A stretch of DNA of 64,000 nucleotides from Phycisphaerae bacterium (GTDB lineage: Bacteria > Planctomycetota > Phycisphaerae > UBA1845 > JAFGLZ01). Within the stretch, counting starts at the first letter, position 1. The number at the start of each line of letters is the position of its first letter. This document shows positions 36,169 to 42,195 of the stretch, piece after piece. The position numbers and the translations under genes were made by a program. The stretch is from positions 17,913 through 81,912 of the forward strand of contig JAFGLZ010000204.1 in the NCBI GenBank assembly GCA_016927755.1. Reading direction: 5' to 3'. The notes below the pieces were generated by a model that ran no database searches, was not told the origin of the DNA, and saw only the letters and a program-made list of their open reading frames with translations.

Positions 36169-36186
36169 GTTCATCGTACGATGAAC
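36169..36186. promoter_or_regulatory. Perfect 18-bp palindrome between pseudopilins B and C
   Basis: G-TTCATCGTACGATGAA-C is a perfect palindrome. It has no loop and no U-tract, so a protein-binding site is more likely than a terminator. It lies 175 bases before pseudopilin C. Confidence 0.4.
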
Positions 36187-36360
36187 TTAGGGACAGTTGA
36201 CTTGTCCTCGCCGTCTTGTTGGCTCGCCCCCGGGACGACTGCTGGAGCGTGGGCAGGCACGATTCTGACGTCAACCCATCGCCCATGCCGTTCACTTCTT
36301 GGAGTCGTGCGGGCCGGCGCCGGGATGCAGCGAAAATGCACGTCGTTGTGAGGTGGAATC

Positions 36361-37434
36361 GTGAGCAGACAATTCGCACGTCGTCAGAACAAATCCGTAG
36401 GCTTTACGCTGATCGAGCTGCTGGTGGTGGTGGCGATCATCGCCCTGCTGATCTCGATCCTGTTGCCGTCGCTGAGCAAGGCGAGGGCGCAGGCCAGGAC
36501 GACGCTTTGCGCGTCGCGGGTCAGCCAGCTCGCCAAGGCGATTCTGATGTACGCTGACGACTACGACGGAACACCACCGTTCCTGAACCCGGCCCAAGAT
36601 GATTGGGACGAGATGCTGCCGGGCGTCAACAAGCCGGATCGCTCCAGTGTGAAGACCTACGCGGAGTGGGCCATGCTCGAGGACTGGCTCATGGCGGAGA
36701 TGCCGGTCCTCTGGGCGGAATACGACGGGGGCGTGGGTCCGCCCGACGTCGCGCTCAACCACCTTCGCCGCGGCAGTCTCTACAGCTATACCCGGTATGA
36801 ATACCTCTATCGATGCCCGGAGTTCGAGCGCCAGCCGACCCAGGGCGGACAGCGAATCTTCAACTACACGCGAACCTGGCTCGGGCGGAGGTTTCTGACC
36901 GGACTGCTCGGGGACAGTGATGACTTCACCAGCGTGCCCTTGGAGGCGAACCTCACCAGCAGGGGCTTCAGGGCGGGACGGATCGTCAAGCTCAGTCAGG
37001 CCTACGCCCCGTCCGCCTACTGGATGATGCTGGACGAACGGTATGACCGCCATTGCGGGGCGGACCCGCCCCTCGGCTTCAGCCCGCCGACGCGGAATGG
37101 AAGCGGCGTCATCAGCAGCATCGCGGGCATGCCCATGTGCGCCGATCCCGTCCATACGATCCTGGGCGACGAGATCGGTCAGTACCACGGCTCGAAGGGG
37201 CGGGTCGTCAATACCGCCGCCGTCGCCGATCAGATCCCGCTCACACAGCAGGGGAGCATCGCCTACTACGACGGGCACGTCGGGCTCTACCGAGACCCCC
37301 TACCCGACCGTGCCATCGAGGGGGGCGGGTTCGAAGCCCTTATGGCCGAAATCCAAATGGTCGCGGACCTGCTCAGCGAGCAGCTCTATGCGCAGAGAGG
37401 CCTTGCCCTGAGTATCGACGTAACAAGCTTATAA
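36361..37434 (+). CDS. Pseudopilin paralogue C
   Basis: 357-aa pseudopilin, the most divergent of the six. GTG start at 36361 with GAGGTGG just upstream. Leader of 14 residues ends V-G before F-T-L-I-E, with the helix and S-K-A-R-A-Q-A-R-T-T-L-C-A-S-R intact. The shared block reads L-D-E-R-Y-D-R-H-C-G-A-D instead of L-D-E-Q-W-D-F-H-C-A-G-N, and the region after it has no match in the other copies. Q-Y-H-G-S-K-G-R-V and Y-Y-D-G-H-V-G-L-Y-R-D-P remain. The C-terminal L-Y-A-Q-R-G-L is common to the set, so the copy is complete. Confidence 0.9.
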   Translation: MSRQFARRQNKSVGFTLIELLVVVAIIALLISILLPSLSKARAQARTTLCASRVSQLAKAILMYADDYDGTPPFLNPAQDDWDEMLPGVNKPDRSSVKTYAEWAMLEDWLMAEMPVLWAEYDGGVGPPDVALNHLRRGSLYSYTRYEYLYRCPEFERQPTQGGQRIFNYTRTWLGRRFLTGLLGDSDDFTSVPLEANLTSRGFRAGRIVKLSQAYAPSAYWMMLDERYDRHCGADPPLGFSPPTRNGSGVISSIAGMPMCADPVHTILGDEIGQYHGSKGRVVNTAAVADQIPLTQQGSIAYYDGHVGLYRDPLPDRAIEGGGFEALMAEIQMVADLLSEQLYAQRGLALSIDVTSL

Positions 37435-37836
37435 AGCTCGCCAGAGCAGGCAATCCCCCACAAGTAGGCCGTGGATAACGCCAGGAATGGCCTTGTCATC
37501 GGTCCGCTGTTAGTCAATAATAACTAGTGGAGAGACGGGTCACCGGGCGGCGGTCCTTGGGGATGGGACATTTCGCTGACCGCCCCCGCGAATGCGCGTC
37601 TGCATGAGAGGGTCGTGAGGGACAATTCACCGCGGGCGAGCCCAAGCCTTGCGGCAACGTCGAGCGCGGGTGTGCGCTGGACGGGTCGGTAACCATCTTA
37701 ATGCACGCGCGATTCGGACATCGGTCTAGGTTTGTCGTGACATGTAAGTATGTGTAAGCCGCGAGGAGCCCCACCTCCTCGGAATCTCGGTCGTCACCGG
37801 CAAGCGATCGCAGCTCGCGCTAAGGAGTCAGACATC
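37435..37836. other. Long leader between pseudopilins C and D
   Basis: About 400 bases. It carries a good promoter (separate entry) and ~315 bases of apparent untranslated leader. A longer in-frame start for D exists at 37750, but it lacks a ribosome binding site and would bury the prepilin leader, so it was rejected. No gene is seen. Confidence 0.45.
37493..37521 (+). promoter_or_regulatory. Promoter within the array, upstream of pseudopilin D
   Basis: TTGTCA (37493-37498), 17 bases, AATAAT (37516-37521): each hexamer matches the sigma-70 consensus at five of six positions. It shows that D (and perhaps E) can be transcribed independently of A-C. Confidence 0.5.
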
Positions 37837-38886
37837 ATGCCAAGACGCACCCCTGGGAAAGAAGCGTTCACGTTGATCGAACTGCTGGTCGTGGTGGCCA
37901 TCATCGCTTTGCTCATCTCGATCCTCCTGCCGTCGCTGAGCAAGGCGCGGGAACAGGCCCGCGCCACCCTCTGCGCCTCGCGGATCGGCCAACTCGCCAA
38001 GGCGATGCTCATCTACTCCGACGACTACGAGGAAACCCCGCCGTTCGTGGCCACCGGCTACGGCCGGATTACAGATGACGTGACGTACGACAAGTTGGGC
38101 CCTCCCGGCAAGAACACGACGCGTTACTTCGCCCGGAACGAGGACTGGCTCGTCCAAGGCGAACGCTACATCGACGAGGGCTGGGCCACGCGCGAGGAGC
38201 AATGGCCCGACGACATCACGGCGCGCGAGGGGACGCTCTTCACCTACACCCGGTACGAGAACCTTTACCGCTGCCCCGACTTCGAGCGGGTTGCGCTCGG
38301 CACGCCGGGCCGCAACAACTCGCCGAAATACCAAGGAGTCTTCAACTACACGCGGAGCATCCTGGGCCGGAAGATCCTCTCGAGCATCGTCCAAGATGCC
38401 GAGGCCGGCGGCGAGGAGCTCGCCCCCGGTCAGATCCTCAAGACCAGCTCCGTCTACGCCCCCGGCGCCATGGTCATGATGCTCGACGAACAGTGGGACT
38501 TCCACTGCGCCGCGAACTACAACGACGGCGGCTCCGTCAACATCGACTGGATGTGGATGTGCGCCGAACCGGTCAACTGCCTCGTCGGAGACATGATCGG
38601 TAGCTATCACGGGTCCGAGGGCAAGGTCTTCGACTGGCCCGAGCTGATGAAAGCCAAGCAGGGCAACCTGGCGTACTACGACGGGCACGTGGCGCTCTAC
38701 AGAGATGCGTGGCCCTATCGATCTTGCCCGGGCGACAACTGGATGCCCCTCGTGGGAAAGATCGCGGCCGATCCCCCGACCGCCTTGAGGATCGCCGGTC
38801 TTCTGTTTGAGGGCATCTACGCCCAGCGCGGCATCGATTTCGGCGTCGACGCGGCGATCGCCCTGCTCATGGAGAAGCTGAAATAG
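37837..38886 (+). CDS. Pseudopilin paralogue D
   Basis: 349-aa pseudopilin. ATG 37837 follows AAGGAG at nine bases. The leader is short (10 residues) and ends in Ala, not Gly, before F-T-L-I-E, which may slow or alter prepilin peptidase cleavage. Blocks: Y-S-D-D-Y-E-E-T-P-P-F, Y-T-R-Y-E-N-L-Y-R-C-P-D-F-E, G-T-P-G-R-N-N, L-D-E-Q-W-D-F-H-C-A-A-N-Y-N-D-G-G, S-Y-H-G and Y-Y-D-G-H-V-A-L-Y-R-D-A-W-P. It is closest to paralogue E (shared R-I-T-D, G-T-P-G-R-N-N and N-I-D-W). Two hairpins follow it. Confidence 0.9.
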   Translation: MPRRTPGKEAFTLIELLVVVAIIALLISILLPSLSKAREQARATLCASRIGQLAKAMLIYSDDYEETPPFVATGYGRITDDVTYDKLGPPGKNTTRYFARNEDWLVQGERYIDEGWATREEQWPDDITAREGTLFTYTRYENLYRCPDFERVALGTPGRNNSPKYQGVFNYTRSILGRKILSSIVQDAEAGGEELAPGQILKTSSVYAPGAMVMMLDEQWDFHCAANYNDGGSVNIDWMWMCAEPVNCLVGDMIGSYHGSEGKVFDWPELMKAKQGNLAYYDGHVALYRDAWPYRSCPGDNWMPLVGKIAADPPTALRIAGLLFEGIYAQRGIDFGVDAAIALLMEKLK

Positions 38887-38929
38887 CGCCCGTTGACCAG
38901 GACGGTCTCGCGACGCCCTGGACACGTCC

Positions 38930-38989
38930 CCCGGCCCGACTTCCGCGCGGGCCGGGATCTCTAGGTGTGGGCGGGCGACTGGCCCGCCC
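38930..38989. terminator. Two consecutive GC hairpins between pseudopilins D and E
   Basis: Hairpin 1 pairs 38930-38938 with 38948-38956 (9 bp); hairpin 2 pairs 38969-38976 with 38982-38989 (8 bp, 5-base loop). Neither has a U-tract. They may limit readthrough or protect RNA ends. Confidence 0.5.
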
Positions 38990-39065
38990 GACAAGAAGGG
39001 GCTATCCGCCTGAAGGCCGTCCGGCCCGACGACGACGGGCGACCACGCCGCAGGGAGGTGTACCC

Positions 39066-40145
39066 GTGGAGGTCGACAGACGTCAGTGTACGCGCCCAGG
39101 CGGCGGCTTCACCCTCATCGAGCTGCTCGTCGTCGTCGCCATCATCGCACTGCTCATATCCATCCTCCTGCCCAGCCTGAGCAAGGCGCGAGAGCAGGCC
39201 CGCGCCACCCTGTGCGCCTCGCGAATCGGCCAGCTCGTCAAGGCGATGATGGTCTACGCCGACGACTATGAAGAGTGTCCCCCCTTCCTCGGCGCGGGCT
39301 ACGGACGAATCACCGATGCGGTGGATTACCCCCACCTCGGTTCCGACAGCCAGACCTTGGCCCGCCTCGAGTCCTGGCTGATGCCGGGCGATTACATCAT
39401 GGACGGCTTCGACGGGTTTCCGCGGCTGTGGGACTCGGACCCCTGGCCCGCCGAGGCGCAGGCCCTCGTCAGGGAAGGCACGATCTACTCCTACACCCGC
39501 TTCGAGAGCATGTACCGCTGCCCGGAATTCGAGCGCCTCCCCGTCGGAACGCCGGGGCGGAACAACGCGCCGAAAACCCAGAACGTCTTCAACTACTCCC
39601 GCAGCATCCTAGGCCGAAAGCTCCTGACGAGCATGGTCCAAGACGCCGATGCGGGAACCAACGTCATGTGGCCCGGGCCGGTCGCCAAGCTCAGCTCCGT
39701 CTATTCCCCGGCCGCGCTGATCATGATGCTCGACGAGCAGTGGGACTTTCACTGCGCCGGCAACTACAACGACGGCGGGCCCCTTAACATCGACTGGCAG
39801 TGGATGTCCGCCGAGACCATCAACTGCCTGGTGGGCGATACGGTCGGTAGCTACCACGGGAGCGTCGGCACAGTGCTCCCGGCGGATTGGGAACTGGTGA
39901 TACCCTCCAAGCAGGGCAACTTGGGTTACTACGACGGCCACGCGGCCCTCTACCGTGACGCTTGGCCCTGGCGGAATACCCTGCGGGACGGCCAAGTCCT
40001 CCAGTTGATCGCCAAGGTGTTTGGGGAGGAGGATCTGAAGTACGTTACGGTGGTCGGCGGGCTGCTGTTCGAGAGTCTCTACGCGCAGCGCGGCATCAAC
40101 TTCACGCTGCAGATGGCCGTCGATCTAGCGCAGCAGTATCTCTGA
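39066..40145 (+). CDS. Pseudopilin paralogue E
   Basis: 359-aa pseudopilin. The GTG at 39066 was chosen because GGGAGG lies seven bases upstream and it yields the 14-residue leader length seen in A, B, C and F; a longer frame starts at 38967 across the second hairpin. Leader ends G-G-G before F-T-L-I-E. Blocks include Y-A-D-D-Y-E-E-C-P-P-F, Y-T-R-F-E-S-M-Y-R-C-P-E-F-E, G-T-P-G-R-N-N, L-D-E-Q-W-D-F-H-C-A-G-N-Y-N-D-G-G and G-Y-Y-D-G-H-A-A-L-Y-R-D-A-W-P-W. Sister of D by shared insertions, suggesting a recent tandem duplication. Confidence 0.9.
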   Translation: MEVDRRQCTRPGGGFTLIELLVVVAIIALLISILLPSLSKAREQARATLCASRIGQLVKAMMVYADDYEECPPFLGAGYGRITDAVDYPHLGSDSQTLARLESWLMPGDYIMDGFDGFPRLWDSDPWPAEAQALVREGTIYSYTRFESMYRCPEFERLPVGTPGRNNAPKTQNVFNYSRSILGRKLLTSMVQDADAGTNVMWPGPVAKLSSVYSPAALIMMLDEQWDFHCAGNYNDGGPLNIDWQWMSAETINCLVGDTVGSYHGSVGTVLPADWELVIPSKQGNLGYYDGHAALYRDAWPWRNTLRDGQVLQLIAKVFGEEDLKYVTVVGGLLFESLYAQRGINFTLQMAVDLAQQYL

Positions 40146-40280
40146 TGCGGTAGCGAAGGATGGATCGCGACCCCTCGCCGCTTGCTCACTTCTTCCGGCG
40201 GGGGCCACGGGTCGTTACGACGAGAAGGGTTCATATCGCTCCGACTCGCGGAGGCACACACCTGAAAAAGGGGTAAAGCC

Positions 40281-41336
40281 ATGAAGACAGACCGAGCAAG
40301 AGGCGCTCGTGGCAGCGCCGCCTTCACGCTGATCGAGCTGTTGGTCGTCGTCGCCATCATTGCCCTGCTGATCTCCATCCTGCTGCCGAGCCTGAGCAAG
40401 GCGAGAGCTCAAGCGCGAGCGACCGTCTGCGGCTCCCGGATCGGACAACTTCATCGGGCCCTCAATCTGTACTCCGAGGACTACAGCGAGACGCCGCCCT
40501 TCATGGGGCTGGGCTACGAGAACCTGGGCCTGCACATGAACCGATCCTGGCCGGACGGCTCGAGCACGACGCGTGAATACTACGCCCGACTCGAGGACTG
40601 GCTGATCCCCCACGTTCCCGACGTCTGGAACCTGCCGGAAGAAGATTGGGAAGCGGCGACCGCGCATCATCCGTTCCCAGCCAAGGTCCGCAACGGGCGC
40701 CTCTTCTCCTACGCCCGGTTCGAGTCGTTGTACCGCTGCCCGGACTTCGAGCGAATTGCCAACAAGGAGCAGAACGCGTTCAACTACACGCGGACCATTC
40801 TGGGCCGCAAGCCGCTCTCCGGCGGAATCCCCGGCGACCCCGTGACCGTCGAGCAGCAGAACCGGCTCGAGCCCGGACCGATCTTCAAGCTCAGCACTAT
40901 ACACGCGCCCGCGTCGATGTTTATGCTCATGGACGAGCAGTGGGACTTCCACGTCGCGGGCAACTACAACGGCGACGCACCGCTTGGCGGCGTCATCCAC
41001 CTGCACGATCAGTGGCTTTGGATGGGGGCGGACCCGATCCATGCGCTGATCGGCGACATGATCGGCAGCTACCATGGCGTGGAGGGCAAGGACGTCGACA
41101 TCGACCTGATTCTTCCCGCCAAGAAGGGCAATATCGCCTACTACGACGGCCACGTCGAGCTCGTCCGCGACCCCTTGCCCTACCGGTATCTGGAAGCGGA
41201 TCCCGCCGCCATATTCACCAATCCCAACCTGATCCAGGACGCGATTCGACTGCTGTCGCCGTTCATCCGACAGATCTTCGCCGCGCGGGGCATCAACCTG
41301 GACATCCTCGAGGCGGTCACCTGGTTCCTGCCCTAG
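40281..41336 (+). CDS. Pseudopilin paralogue F
   Basis: 351-aa pseudopilin, last of the array. ATG 40281 follows AAAAAGGGG. The 14-residue leader ends A-A before F-T-L-I-E, the second copy with Ala at the -1 position. Blocks: Y-S-E-D-Y-S-E-T-P-P-F, Y-A-R-F-E-S-L-Y-R-C-P-D-F-E, I-A-N-K-E-Q-N, M-D-E-Q-W-D-F-H-V-A-G-N-Y, W-M-G-A-D, S-Y-H-G-V-E-G-K and Y-Y-D-G-H-V-E-L-V-R-D-P. It pairs with A rather than with its neighbour E, so the array is not a simple chain of adjacent duplications. Confidence 0.9.
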   Translation: MKTDRARGARGSAAFTLIELLVVVAIIALLISILLPSLSKARAQARATVCGSRIGQLHRALNLYSEDYSETPPFMGLGYENLGLHMNRSWPDGSSTTREYYARLEDWLIPHVPDVWNLPEEDWEAATAHHPFPAKVRNGRLFSYARFESLYRCPDFERIANKEQNAFNYTRTILGRKPLSGGIPGDPVTVEQQNRLEPGPIFKLSTIHAPASMFMLMDEQWDFHVAGNYNGDAPLGGVIHLHDQWLWMGADPIHALIGDMIGSYHGVEGKDVDIDLILPAKKGNIAYYDGHVELVRDPLPYRYLEADPAAIFTNPNLIQDAIRLLSPFIRQIFAARGINLDILEAVTWFLP

Positions 41337-41472
41337 ATGCTCGGACTTGACGGATGACGCGCCTCCGGGCGACCCTATGGCCTACCACCGAGCCGGCCTG
41401 CCCTCGGGCCGGTTTCGTTTGCGTAAGATCCTTGGCATTTCACCAAGCGGATCGCTTTCCTGGAGGCTTGGC

Positions 41473-41973
41473 GTGCTCAGACTGACCGACCGGCAGATCG
41501 CGGACTACTTCCACCGAAGCTACAAGACCGTCGACGGACTCTGGTTCATGAAAGTCGAAGGGCGGTACGGCTTCGATACCGCCCTCGACGTCGACGACGA
41601 CGTCTGGCGGGTCATGCCAAAGATCCAGGCCCGAAAGCTCAAGGAGTTCGCGGAGGCCACCAAGGGCATCGACGCGCTGCTCGAGTGTTTCACCACGAAG
41701 CTCACGCTCGAAGGCTTCGAGTACACATACGAGCGGCGGGCCGAGGGCGACGGATTCGAGGTCACCGTGACGAGCTGTCCCTGGCAGGAGCTGCTGGTCA
41801 AGGCAAACCGGCAGCACCTCGGCGAGAAGATCGGCACGCGGATCTGCAACACGGAGTACGCCGCGTGGGCGTCGGAGTTCGGCGACGACATCGTCTTCGA
41901 GCTTCGCCAGCAGCTCTGTAAAGGCTGCGAGACGTGCGTCTTGCGGTTCAAGCAGCGCGTGGCGGGCCGATAG
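41473..41973 (+). CDS. DUF6125/ATC-hydrolase-like protein
   Basis: Cytoplasmic protein of 166 aa from a GTG at 41473 that has TGGAGG six bases upstream; a longer frame back to 41347 lacks a site. It shows the pattern Y-F-H-R-S-Y-K-T-V-D-G-L-W-F-M-K-V-E-x-x-Y-G-F-D-T-A-L and V-W-R-V-M-P-K-I-Q-A-R-K-L, then C-P-W near residue 97 and a Cys-rich end C-K-G-C-E-T-C. This matches proteins labelled DUF6125 or L-2-amino-thiazoline-4-carboxylic acid hydrolase-like. The Cys cluster suggests metal or cofactor binding. No enzymatic role is established for these relatives. Confidence 0.75.
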   Translation: MLRLTDRQIADYFHRSYKTVDGLWFMKVEGRYGFDTALDVDDDVWRVMPKIQARKLKEFAEATKGIDALLECFTTKLTLEGFEYTYERRAEGDGFEVTVTSCPWQELLVKANRQHLGEKIGTRICNTEYAAWASEFGDDIVFELRQQLCKGCETCVLRFKQRVAGR

Positions 41974-42012
41974 CCGATCCGGCAAGGGGTCCTCCTCTCG
42001 CCCGAGGACGCG

Positions 42013-42123
42013 ATGCTCGATCTGCTGTTACTCTTCCTCCAAGGTGCTTGGGCGGTCATCGAGTTGTTTGGGGCGAACATGGGGGAGCGGTTGAAGCCCG
42101 GGCCGGTTCCGGCCAAGATATGA
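42013..42123 (+). CDS. Possible 36-aa membrane microprotein
   Basis: Short frame from ATG 42013 to TGA 42121-42123, with GAGGA five bases ahead. It starts M-L-D-L-L-L-L-F-L-Q-G-A-W-A-V-I-E-L-F-G, one predicted membrane helix, and ends in a short basic tail rich in Pro. It lies 39 bases after the DUF6125-like gene in the same direction, consistent with a co-transcribed microprotein, but chance cannot be ruled out at this length. Confidence 0.4.
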   Translation: MLDLLLLFLQGAWAVIELFGANMGERLKPGPVPAKI

Positions 42124-42195
42124 CGTCTGCGGCGCCGGTTGGACCCGAGTGCGGGCGCCCTGTCGACACCAATCCGATTCTTGGGAGCCAGTCAC

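Noticed and set aside
31740..41336. Reading the array as a CRISPR or a DNA repeat
   Set aside because: Similarity is at protein level with conserved frames and start signals; no short regular repeats are present.
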